Assembly: GCA_018224485.1 (NCBI GenBank)
Contig: JAGTVE010000036.1
Coordinates: forward strand, 1 to 11,596
Source of the DNA: Thioalkalivibrio sp.
GTDB taxonomy: Bacteria; Pseudomonadota; Gammaproteobacteria; Ectothiorhodospirales; Ectothiorhodospiraceae
DNA: 11,596 nt
Reading direction: 5' to 3'
The notes below the pieces were generated by a model. The model saw only the letters and a list, made by a program, of their open reading frames with translations. It ran no database searches and was not told the origin of the DNA. Positions 1-6,692 of this stretch are shown here, one piece after another (position 1 is the stretch's first letter; each line of letters opens with the position of its first letter). The translations under genes and the position numbers were made by a program.

Positions 1-296
1 AACAGACCGACATCTCCGGATTCTGGCCGTTGAGTGATCGCACCCAGTTCATCGGACGCTGGAACTACAGCCTGCTCGACGAACGCACCATCGAACTCCT
101 GGGTGGCCTCGAGTATCGAAGCTGCTGCTACGGTCTGCGCCTGGCGCTGCGCCGGCACCTGACCGATTTCGAGGGCGAGTACGATAACTCGGTCTATTTT
201 CAGTTGACGCTGGACGGGTTGACGCGCTTCGACACGGGGCTCGAAGATCTCCTGCAAGAGGGAATTGCCGGATATGAAACCATTGATCATCGCTAG
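1..296 (+). CDS. lptD: LPS-assembly protein LptD, C-terminal fragment (5' end outside window)
   Basis: This is the last 97 codons or so of LptD, the outer-membrane beta-barrel that, with the lipoprotein LptE, inserts lipopolysaccharide into the outer leaflet. The reading frame is open from base 3, so the gene is cut by the window edge; the TTG at 30 is internal and not a start. The fragment shows alternating beta-strand sequence (RTQFIGRWNYSLLDERTIE, VYFQLTLDGL) and an adjacent cysteine pair in YRSCCYGLRL. In E. coli LptD the matching C-terminal Cys-Cys pair forms the disulfides to the N-terminal domain needed for function. The TAG stop at 294-296 lies inside the start of surA, the neighbour expected from the gammaproteobacterial lptD-surA-pdxA order. 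The identification rests on the cysteine pair, barrel pattern and neighbourhood. Confidence 0.9.
   Translation, partial: QTDISGFWPLSDRTQFIGRWNYSLLDERTIELLGGLEYRSCCYGLRLALRRHLTDFEGEYDNSVYFQLTLDGLTRFDTGLEDLLQEGIAGYETIDHR
256..263 (+). promoter_or_regulatory. Ribosome binding site of surA
   Basis: AAGAGGGA lies within the 3' end of lptD. It leaves 10 bases to the ATG at 274 but only one base to the alternative TTG at 265, so it favours the ATG as the surA start. The same octamer precedes the ligase gene at 9211. Confidence 0.55.
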
Positions 297-1734
297 CAAC
301 ACGCGGATCGCACCGGGCCGGTGCGGCCGTCCCGACGCGGCGGTTCCGTCACTGCACCGGGAACCGGATCCGGATCGATCGCCGCGTCCCCGCGCGGGCC
401 GCCATGATGGCGCGATCCGTCTCGGTGCCGGCGGGCTGATCGCCCTGTTCCTTGCGCTGTGGCTGCTCACGCCGGGTGGCGCGCAGGCCCAGTTCCAGGA
501 AGAGGACCGTCTGCTGGATCGCATCATCGCCGTCGTGGGCGACGACGTGATCACCGAGCGGGAACTGGTCGAGCGCATGAACCTTGCAGCACAGGAGCTG
601 GCGCAGCGGGGAGTCCGCCCGCCCAGCCAGGGCGCGCTGGCCCGGCAGGTGATGGAGCGGCTGATCGTGGAACGCATCCAGCTGCAGGAGGCCCGGAAGG
701 TCGGTATCAGCATCGATGAAATCACGCTCAACCGCACGATGGAGGGCATCGCCGCCGAAAACGATCTGACCCTGCTGCAGCTGCGCAACGCCCTCGCCGC
801 GGAGGGGATGGACTTCGCGGCCTTCCGCCAGCAGATTCGCGACGAACTCACGATCGCCCAGTTGCGGCGCCGCCAGGTGGAGAACCGCCTGCGCGTGGGC
901 GAGCAGGAGATCGACGATCTGATCGCGGCGGAGAGCGGCGCCATCGACCGTGACGTCCGTTACCGGCTGTCGCACATCCTGGTGGCCCTGCCGCAGGGCG
1001 CGGACTCGTCCACCATCGCGGAGGCTCGCGAGAAGGCCGAAGAGCTGCGGACCCGGGCGCGGGCGGACGAGGACTTCGCCGAACTGGCCATCAGCCATTC
1101 CGATGCCCCCGATGCACTGGAGGGCGGCGACATGGGCTGGCGCGGTGCGGCCGACATCCCGACGCTCTATGCGCGCAATGTGATCCTGATGCGTCCCGGC
1201 GAGGTCAGCCAGGTCCTGCGCTCGCCCAACGGCTTCCACATCGTGAAACTCCTGGATCGCGAGGCGGGCTCGGAACTTCGGGTCCCGCAGACACGCGCCC
1301 GGCACATCCTGGTCAGCCCCGACGAGATCCGCAGCGAGCGGGAGGCCGAGGCCCAGGCCAGGAGCCTGCACAGCCGCATCCGGGAGGGGGCGCCGTTTGC
1401 GGAGCTTGCCAGGGCGCACTCCGACGACAGCGGCTCGGCCGCCCAGGGCGGCGAGCTGGGATGGCTGAGTCCCGGCGAAACGGTCCCCGCCTTTGAAAAC
1501 GCGATGAAGGAACTGGCGGTGGGCGAGATGAGTGCTCCGGTACAGAGCCCGTTTGGCTGGCACATCATCGAGGTCCTCGAACGGCGCGAAACCGATGCGA
1601 CCCGTGATCTGCTCCGGGCCCGGGCCCAGGAGGTGCTGCAGAACCGGAAGCTTGAAGAGGAAACCGAACTCTGGCTGCGCCGACTGCGCGACGAGGCCTT
1701 CGTCGAGTACCGGGTCGAGGGGCTCGACTCCTGA
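274..1734 (+). CDS. surA: Periplasmic chaperone / peptidyl-prolyl isomerase SurA
   Basis: SurA escorts unfolded outer-membrane proteins, LptD among them, through the periplasm to the BAM complex. From the ATG at 274 the product is 486 residues. A hydrophobic segment at about 52-66 ends in AQA|Q near residue 72, a good signal-peptidase I site. The SurA N-terminal chaperone domain spans roughly 78-200 (DRIIAVVGDDVITERELVER). Two parvulin domains follow, at about 229-329 (SHILVALP, GGDMGW, FHIVKLLDR) and 340-438 (RHILVSPDE, GGELGWLSPG, FGWHIIEVLE), and the C-terminal helix closes the fold. It overlaps lptD by 23 bases and is followed after 22 bases by pdxA. The oddity is about 50 basic, proline-rich residues ahead of the signal segment; no ATG, GTG or TTG in this frame gives a shorter normal leader. 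The start is less certain than the function. Confidence 0.95.
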   Translation: MKPLIIASNTRIAPGRCGRPDAAVPSLHREPDPDRSPRPRAGRHDGAIRLGAGGLIALFLALWLLTPGGAQAQFQEEDRLLDRIIAVVGDDVITERELVERMNLAAQELAQRGVRPPSQGALARQVMERLIVERIQLQEARKVGISIDEITLNRTMEGIAAENDLTLLQLRNALAAEGMDFAAFRQQIRDELTIAQLRRRQVENRLRVGEQEIDDLIAAESGAIDRDVRYRLSHILVALPQGADSSTIAEAREKAEELRTRARADEDFAELAISHSDAPDALEGGDMGWRGAADIPTLYARNVILMRPGEVSQVLRSPNGFHIVKLLDREAGSELRVPQTRARHILVSPDEIRSEREAEAQARSLHSRIREGAPFAELARAHSDDSGSAAQGGELGWLSPGETVPAFENAMKELAVGEMSAPVQSPFGWHIIEVLERRETDATRDLLRARAQEVLQNRKLEEETELWLRRLRDEAFVEYRVEGLDS

Positions 1735-1756
1735 CCATGTGGCGGGGTGCATCCCG

Positions 1757-2800
1757 ATGCCCGGAGTAACAGCCCGTCTGGCCTTGACGGCTGGCGAGCC
1801 TGCAGGGGTTGGTCCGGACCTGCTGCTACAGCTCGCCAGCCGCCCGAGCGGGGCCCAGCGCGTGGTGATCGGCGACCCGGCGGTCATCGAGCAGCGGGCC
1901 CGGCAGCTCCGGCTGGACGTTCGTCTGCGGGAGTTCACGCCCGACGAACCCCCGCGCCCCACCCCCGCAGGCAGTCTCGAAATCAGCCCGGTTCGGACCC
2001 GGAACCCGGTGCTTCCAGGCCGACTCGATCCGGAGAACGCCGAACACGTGCTGGCACTCCTGGAGACCGCCGCGCGTGGCTGCATGGAGAGGGTCTTCGA
2101 TGCCATGGTCACCGGCCCGGTCCACAAGGGCGTGATCAACCAGGGCGGACACGCGTTCACCGGCCATACCGAGTGGCTTGCGGCACGTGCCGGCATTCGC
2201 CGGCCGGTGATGATGCTGACCGGCGGAGGCCTTCGGGTTGCGCTGGCGACCACGCACCTTCCGCTGCGCGCGGTTCCCGATGCGATCACCGCGGAACTGC
2301 TGCACGAGGTGCTGACCATTCTTGACCACGACCTGCGCCGGGACTTCGGTTGCGCCAGACCGCGCATCCTGGTCTGTGCACTCAATCCGCATGCCGGCGA
2401 GCAGGGCCTGCTGGGAACGGAGGAGCAGACCGTGATCGCCCCCGCACTGGATGCTCTGAGAGCGCGCGGTCTCGACCTTCGCGGGCCGGTACCGGCCGAC
2501 ACCGCCTTCACGCCCGCCGCGCTCGCCGATGCCGACGCCGTCCTCGCCATGTATCACGACCAGGGGCTGCCGGTGCTCAAGCACGCTGGCTTCGGCGAGG
2601 CGGTTAACGTGACCCTGGGCCTGCCGTTCATCCGCACATCCGTGGACCACGGGACCGCACTCGATCTCGCGGGTACCGGTCGTGCCGATGCCGGCAGCTT
2701 CCTGGCGGCGGAACGCCTGGCCCTGGAGCTTGCGGGCATCCGGCGCGGCCGCCACGATGGGGCGCCGCCTGGTCCCGCCGATGCCCGGGCCTCGACGTGA
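1757..2800 (+). CDS. pdxA: 4-hydroxythreonine-4-phosphate dehydrogenase PdxA
   Basis: PdxA oxidises 4-phosphohydroxy-L-threonine with NAD(P)+; PdxJ then uses the product to make pyridoxine 5'-phosphate (DXP-dependent vitamin B6 synthesis, cytoplasmic). The ATG at 1757 gives 347 residues, close to the family's usual length of about 330. It begins MPGVTARLALTAGEPAGVGP, the typical nucleotide-site start. Three histidines expected to bind the divalent metal are at 167 (TTHLPL), 212 (NPHAGEQG) and 267 (MYHDQG), nearly the same positions as in the E. coli enzyme. The motifs VTGPVHKGVIN (118-128), FTGHTEW (134-140) and TSVDHGTALD (294-303) are also intact. The frame is open further upstream, but that part overlaps surA and shows no PdxA sequence. 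The stop overlaps the rsmA start by 4 bases (GTGA). Confidence 0.96.
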   Translation: MPGVTARLALTAGEPAGVGPDLLLQLASRPSGAQRVVIGDPAVIEQRARQLRLDVRLREFTPDEPPRPTPAGSLEISPVRTRNPVLPGRLDPENAEHVLALLETAARGCMERVFDAMVTGPVHKGVINQGGHAFTGHTEWLAARAGIRRPVMMLTGGGLRVALATTHLPLRAVPDAITAELLHEVLTILDHDLRRDFGCARPRILVCALNPHAGEQGLLGTEEQTVIAPALDALRARGLDLRGPVPADTAFTPAALADADAVLAMYHDQGLPVLKHAGFGEAVNVTLGLPFIRTSVDHGTALDLAGTGRADAGSFLAAERLALELAGIRRGRHDGAPPGPADARAST

Positions 2801-3660
2801 AACCTCTGCTGGCGCCACGGAAACGCTTTGGGCAGAACTTCCTGCACGACCCGGCGGTACTGGCGCGCATCATCGCGGCCATCGCCCCCGACAGGCACGA
2901 CGCGATGATCGAGATCGGGCCGGGGCGGGGCGCGCTTACCCGTCCCCTGCTCGAGAGGCTCGACCACCTGGAGGTGGTGGAACTGGACCGCGACCTGATC
3001 CCGGGGCTGCGCGCCCTCGCGACCCCGGACCGGCTGACCATCCACTGCGCCGACGCGCTGAGCTTCGATTTTGCCGCTCGGGCACCCCGGCAGGGGAGGC
3101 TCAGGATCGTCGGCAACCTGCCCTACAACATCTCCACGCCGCTGCTCTTCCACCTGCTCGAGCAGGCCGGCACGATCCGCGACATGCACTTCCTGTTGCA
3201 GAAGGAGGTCGTGGAACGGCTGGTCGCCGCACCGGGAAGCAAACGCTACGGGCGCCTTGGCGTGATGCTCGCGGCCCGTTCGGACGCGAAGCAGCTGTTC
3301 ACGGTCGGGCCCGGCGCGTTCCGGCCCGCGCCCAGGGTGGATTCCGCGTTGGTCCGCATCCAGCCGCTGAGCTCGCCCCGGGTGCCGGAATCCCTGGAAG
3401 GGTCGTTCCGGCAGGTCGTCAACCAGGCCTTTGCCAATCGGAGAAAGACGTTGCGTCGGGCACTGGCAGGCCTGGTGGAGCCGGCGGATATCGCGGCATC
3501 GGGCATCGACGACGGACTCAGGCCCGAACAGCTGCACATCACCGACTTCGTGGCGCTGGCCCAGGCGGCACGGCAACGTGCAGAACGACAGTCCGGCACC
3601 ATATCGCAGGCTCCGATCGACGCGCGCCCACCGGACATCAAGCAGGCGGACCGGACATGA
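2797..3660 (+). CDS. rsmA: 16S rRNA (adenine1518/1519-N6)-dimethyltransferase RsmA (KsgA)
   Basis: RsmA dimethylates two adjacent adenines in the 3'-terminal helix 45 of 16S rRNA using S-adenosylmethionine, a late check in small-subunit assembly. The protein is 287 residues. It shows RKRFGQNFLHD (8-18), the SAM-binding EIGPGRGALT (39-48), acidic VELDRD (61-66), catalytic NLPYNIS (107-113), the QKEV segment (135-138), FRPAPRVDSALV (175-186) and FANRRKTLRRAL (212-223). The start is GTG at 2797, overlapping the pdxA stop; no ATG in frame fits, and the RFGQNFL motif is at its usual distance from the N-terminus. The tail after about residue 260 is polar, charged and unassigned. Its stop codon overlaps the glucokinase start by 4 bases (ATGA). 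Confidence 0.96.
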   Translation: MKPLLAPRKRFGQNFLHDPAVLARIIAAIAPDRHDAMIEIGPGRGALTRPLLERLDHLEVVELDRDLIPGLRALATPDRLTIHCADALSFDFAARAPRQGRLRIVGNLPYNISTPLLFHLLEQAGTIRDMHFLLQKEVVERLVAAPGSKRYGRLGVMLAARSDAKQLFTVGPGAFRPAPRVDSALVRIQPLSSPRVPESLEGSFRQVVNQAFANRRKTLRRALAGLVEPADIAASGIDDGLRPEQLHITDFVALAQAARQRAERQSGTISQAPIDARPPDIKQADRT

Positions 3661-4664
3661 ACCTGGTCGTTGCAGACGTTGGCGGCACCAAGACCCTGGT
3701 CGCAGTCGCGCGTAACGACGACGGCGTCTGGCGGTTCACGCACAGGGAGCGGCTGGTGAGCGGGGACTACCCGAGCCTGCCGGAACTCCTGCACGACTGG
3801 CTCGGCTCGCAATTCCAGGGCAACGGGCAGGTCGACGGACTCGGCCTTGCCGTGGCCGGCCCGGTGACCGGGTCCGGACACGCTGCAACGGCCCGGGTCA
3901 CCAACCTGGACTGGCCGTCGCTGGAGGCCGGGGAACTCGGTCGCCGGTTCGACGCGCCGACGGTGCTGATCAACGATTTCGCCGCGATCGGTGCCGGGCT
4001 GGATGCTCTGGGGCCCGAAGACACCGTGACCCTGCAGTCCATCGAACCCGACAGTGACGGGCTGCGTCTGGTGGTCGGGGCAGGCACCGGTCTCGGCACC
4101 TGCCTGGTGGGTCCGCCCTCGGACTCCCGGATCCATGCCGGTGAAGGCGGTCACGCCGACTTCTCCCCGGCGGATACATGGCAATCGGCCCTGGCCGAAT
4201 GGGTGCGTGAAGCTGAGGGCCGCTGCACCCGAGAGCATCTGCTCAGCGGCCGGGGGATCGCGCGGATGGCCCGTTTCCTGAACCGCGAGAATCCTGACCC
4301 TGGCCTCAACGGGGCCCTGGAGACTGAAGACCCGGCGGCCGCGATCGGCCGGTTGGCCGATGCGGGACATGATCCGGCCTTGCAGGTGATCCAGCGCTTT
4401 GTCAGCATCTACGCGGGACAGCTCGGAGATCTCGCGCTCACTGCCCTCCCCCGTGGCGGGATCTTCATCGCCGGCGGGATCGCGCCCCGGCTGTTGGAGC
4501 ATTTTCAGGCCCCTGCCTTTCTCCATGCCTTCCGCGACAAGGTGCCGATGCAAGACCTGATGGAGGGTTTGCCGCTTCACCTGATCGTCCACCCTCAACC
4601 AGGCCTGCTGGGCGCTGCGGTAACGGCGCGCCGGGCCGTGGCAACTGCCGGAGAGCATCCATGA
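3657..4664 (+). CDS. glk: Glucokinase (bacterial Glk family)
   Basis: This enzyme phosphorylates glucose to glucose 6-phosphate with ATP in the cytoplasm. The 335 residues start at the ATG overlapping the rsmA stop and carry the phosphate-binding loop ADVGGTKT (6-13), GLAVAGPV (63-70), LINDFAAIG (104-112) with the catalytic Asn106-Asp107 pair, GAGTGLGTCLVG (141-152), EGGHADFSP (163-171), EHLLSGRG (193-200) and the second nucleotide-site segment GIFIAGGIAPRLL (268-280). The layout matches the E. coli Glk type rather than the ROK family, as no ROK zinc-binding cysteine cluster is present. The ATGA overlaps with rsmA and apaG place it firmly in the operon, although glk is not in this position in E. 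coli. Substrate preference beyond glucose cannot be judged. Confidence 0.93.
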   Translation: MNLVVADVGGTKTLVAVARNDDGVWRFTHRERLVSGDYPSLPELLHDWLGSQFQGNGQVDGLGLAVAGPVTGSGHAATARVTNLDWPSLEAGELGRRFDAPTVLINDFAAIGAGLDALGPEDTVTLQSIEPDSDGLRLVVGAGTGLGTCLVGPPSDSRIHAGEGGHADFSPADTWQSALAEWVREAEGRCTREHLLSGRGIARMARFLNRENPDPGLNGALETEDPAAAIGRLADAGHDPALQVIQRFVSIYAGQLGDLALTALPRGGIFIAGGIAPRLLEHFQAPAFLHAFRDKVPMQDLMEGLPLHLIVHPQPGLLGAAVTARRAVATAGEHP

Positions 4665-5041
4665 GTTCCTCGGAACATCGCATCGAGATCGAAGTGGCGA
4701 CCGCCTTCATCGAGGACCAGTCCGACCCCTCCGAGTCCCGGTTCGTCTTCGCCTATCACATCACCATCCGCAACACCGGCGATGCGGCGGTACAGCTGAT
4801 GAACCGTCACTGGATCATTCGCGACGCGCGCGACCAGACGCAGGAGGTCCGCGGCGAGGGCGTGGTCGGAAAGCAGCCCAGAATCCCGCCCGGAGAGGAG
4901 TTCGAGTACACGAGTGGTACCGTGCTCGAGACGCCGGTTGGAACCATGGAGGGCAGCTACGAGATGCGCGACGATTCCGGGTTCACCTTCAACGCGCCGA
5001 TACCGCCGTTCACCCTGTCGGTGCCGCACTCCCTCCATTGA
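4661..5041 (+). CDS. apaG: ApaG family protein
   Basis: A 126-residue protein made of one ApaG (DUF525) domain, a fibronectin type III-like beta sandwich. Visible hallmarks are FVFAYHITIRNTG (28-40), LMNRHWIIRDA (46-56), GEGVVGKQPRIPPGEEFEY with the glycine-rich GxGxxG turn, and YTSGTVLETPVGTMEGSYEM (86-105). The length matches E. coli ApaG (125 residues). Mutants in other enterobacteria were linked to cobalt and magnesium efflux phenotypes, but no biochemical activity is firmly established. The start overlaps the glk stop by 4 bases and apaH follows 24 bases downstream, so the apaG-apaH pairing is kept. Confidence 0.95.
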   Translation: MSSSEHRIEIEVATAFIEDQSDPSESRFVFAYHITIRNTGDAAVQLMNRHWIIRDARDQTQEVRGEGVVGKQPRIPPGEEFEYTSGTVLETPVGTMEGSYEMRDDSGFTFNAPIPPFTLSVPHSLH

Positions 5042-5065
5042 TGCAGCACGCTACCCGGAACCGCG

Positions 5066-5890
5066 ATGGCCGTTTACGCGATAGGTGACCTGCAGGGCTG
5101 TCTGGGCCCCTTCGAACGCCTGCTCGAGCGCGCATCCTTCGAACCGTCCCGCGATCGCCTCTGGCTGGTTGGCGACCTGGTGAACCGGGGTCCGGAATCC
5201 GGTGCGTGCCTGCGCCTCGTTCGCAACCTCGGCGAGGCAGCCGTGGTCGTGCTCGGAAACCATGACCTCCACCTCCTCGCCAGCGCGGCCGGCTTCCGGC
5301 CGCTGCGGCCGAAGGATACCCTGAAACAGGTCCTGGATCGGCCCGACGCCGCCGAACTGCTGGACTGGCTTGCCTGTCGGCCACTGATCCACCATGACCC
5401 GACGCTTGGCTGGACGCTGGTGCACGCCGGGATACCCCCGGCATGGAATCTGGAAACCGCCCTGCAGGAGGCGCGCCGCGTGGAGCACGTGCTGCGTGAT
5501 TCGGGCGCCCGGCGGACGTTCTTCGAGGCGATGTACGGCAACAGTCCGGATCGCTGGAGTGACGCGCTCGACGGCGTGGATCGGCTCCGCTACGTGGTCA
5601 ACGCCTTTACCCGAATGCGCTTCATACAGCGCAACGGTGCACTGGACTTCGAGGAAAGCGGACCCCCTGAAGAGGCTCCCGCCCGGCTCACACCATGGTT
5701 CGGGGTATCCGGCCGGCTCACGGCCGGGCACCCCATCGTGTTCGGCCACTGGTCCGCGCTCGGGTACCGGCACGGCCGGGACTGGCTGTCGCTGGACAGT
5801 GGCTGCGTGTGGGGCCGCAGGCTCACCATGGTCCGACTCGACCACGCGGAACCGGAGGACGCACCCGTCTGGCACGAAGCCTGCCATTGA
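5066..5890 (+). CDS. apaH: Symmetrical bis(5'-nucleosyl)-tetraphosphatase ApaH
   Basis: ApaH hydrolyses diadenosine tetraphosphate to two ADP and also removes Np4A caps from RNA 5' ends, a link to stress physiology. The 274-residue protein (E. coli: 280) has the full metallophosphoesterase set: AIGDLQGC (5-12), GDLVNRGP (36-43), GNHDLHLL (64-71), VHAGIPP (119-125), FGHWSALG (226-233) and LDSGCVWGRRLT (243-254). The ATG at 5066 puts the first motif five residues from the N-terminus, as in other ApaH proteins; the ribosome binding site in front of it is weak, consistent with translation coupled to apaG. It is the last intact gene of the operon. The dihydrofolate reductase gene that follows in E. 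coli is not seen here. Confidence 0.95.
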   Translation: MAVYAIGDLQGCLGPFERLLERASFEPSRDRLWLVGDLVNRGPESGACLRLVRNLGEAAVVVLGNHDLHLLASAAGFRPLRPKDTLKQVLDRPDAAELLDWLACRPLIHHDPTLGWTLVHAGIPPAWNLETALQEARRVEHVLRDSGARRTFFEAMYGNSPDRWSDALDGVDRLRYVVNAFTRMRFIQRNGALDFEESGPPEEAPARLTPWFGVSGRLTAGHPIVFGHWSALGYRHGRDWLSLDSGCVWGRRLTMVRLDHAEPEDAPVWHEACH

Positions 5891-5978
5891 ACGGTTCGCC
5901 TGCCGCATCGGCGACCCGCCACCCCAGGCACGGGAAGCCACGATGCCGCGTTCGGGGGATCCGGCTCCCGGCCGCCTG

Positions 5979-6002
5979 CACCGTGGCGGGCACCGTGGCG
6001 GG
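5979..6002 (+). repeat. Tandem duplication of a 12-bp unit
   Basis: CACCGTGGCGGG occurs twice head to tail (5979-5990 and 5991-6002) in the gap behind apaH. It is a perfect two-copy tandem repeat, probably a replication-slippage scar in non-coding DNA; no function is suggested. Confidence 0.7.
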
Positions 6003-6048
6003 CTAGGGGCTCGCACACGAGTGGTCGCGGCGGCACTGGGGCGGCCGG

Positions 6049-6441
6049 ATGCCCCTGCACCGGCTGCTGGACGGGCGTTCGGTGGTCTACGGCACCATGG
6101 GCGGCGAAGGCCAGCCCCAGACGCAGGCCGCCATCTTCAGCCGTACCATCCTCCACGGCCAGGATCCCGCCCGCGCGATCGCCGCACCGCGATGGCTTCT
6201 CGGCCGTACCTGGGGCCACGGCACGGACTCCCTGAAGGTCGAGAACGACCTGCCCGCCGAGGTCGTCGCCGGTCTTCGCGGCCGCGGCCACGAGGTCGAT
6301 CTCGTGCCGGCCTGCAACTCGATGATGGGACACGCGGGCCTGTTGCTGCGCGATCCCGAGGGATGGGTCAGCGGTGCCTCGGACCCCCGCTGCGACGGCG
6401 CGGTGGCCGGAATCCCGGCGCCCGCATCACCATTGCGCTGA
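6049..6441 (+). pseudogene. Gamma-glutamyltransferase remnant, C-terminal part of small subunit only
   Basis: The 130 codons from the ATG at 6049 match the end of a gamma-glutamyltransferase (glutathione hydrolase) of the bacterial GGT family: YGTMGGEGQPQTQAAIF, AIAAPRWLLGRTWG, DSLKVEN, MMGHAGLLLRDPEGW and GASDPRCDGAVAGI are typical. A working GGT is a precursor of about 550-580 residues, cleaved before a catalytic threonine that heads the small subunit. Here everything ahead of the DGRSVVYGTMGG strand is missing, including that threonine. The frame is closed by a TAG at 6004-6006, and the bases behind apaH do not encode GGT sequence in any frame I could read. The end runs a few residues past the usual terminus. 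It is best read as a truncated, inactive remnant; a small expressed protein is possible but unlikely. Confidence 0.75.
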
Positions 6442-6668
6442 CGACCCGGCGGACGCGGCAGGTCTTCGCGCCGGTTCCGCGGCCGACCGCAGCGGCCCGC
6501 TCCGCCGACTGTCTGGCTGCAGTCGCGCGGCGGGACATCCGCCCGTTCTTCATCGGCAGCCGCAGGATTCGCGTTTCGATGGTCATTGGCGCAGTCTGGT
6601 GGAGGATGTCGAGAGGGTGATCCCGGACCGGTGCCCGCGGCATCGCCGATATTCGGTCACACGCTTCA

Positions 6669-6681
6669 CCAGGGATCCTGG
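6669..6681 (+). other. Short inverted repeat next to the ribosome binding site
   Basis: CCAGG (6669-6673), GAT and CCTGG (6677-6681) form a perfect 5-bp stem with a 3-base loop. Its right arm covers the first two bases of the GGAGGTG ribosome binding site. A weak effect on translation is conceivable, but the stem is short enough to be chance. Confidence 0.3.
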
Positions 6682-6686
6682 AGGTG
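6680..6686 (+). promoter_or_regulatory. Ribosome binding site of the glycosylase gene
   Basis: GGAGGTG is a strong Shine-Dalgarno sequence with 6 bases before the ATG at 6693. It supports that start over the in-frame GTG at 6684, which overlaps it. Confidence 0.8.
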
Positions 6687-6692
6687 CGAAGA

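Larger units (their letters stand above)
6442..6692 (+). other. Unassigned gap between GGT remnant and repair cassette
   Basis: These 251 bases hold no reading frame that I recognise. Short open frames exist on both strands but look like GC-rich chance frames. The stretch must carry the promoter of the repair cassette if that is transcribed on its own, yet I see no convincing -35/-10 pair. The only clear element is the ribosome binding site and a small hairpin at the right end. Confidence 0.5.

Noticed and set aside
1737..1769. An 11-codon open frame between surA and pdxA that might be a leader peptide
   Set aside because: Too short to support, no ribosome binding site of its own, and no attenuator-like structure around it.
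349..2550. A 733-codon open frame on the minus strand opposite surA and pdxA
   Set aside because: It is the complement of two well-recognised genes in GC-rich DNA. Its translation is low-complexity Arg/Ala/Gly/Pro sequence without any family motif.
2682..3656. Upstream extension of the glucokinase frame through rsmA
   Set aside because: The frame is open but the translation is Arg/Gly/Pro-rich chance sequence. Glk homology begins exactly at the ATG overlapping the rsmA stop.
3246..4658. Long minus-strand open frame opposite rsmA and glk
   Set aside because: Shadow frame of certain genes; no ribosome binding site or recognisable domain.
5394..6620. A 408-codon + strand frame running through apaH and the GGT remnant
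   Set aside because: It is out of frame with both recognised sequences and shows only Arg/Pro/Gly-rich chance composition.
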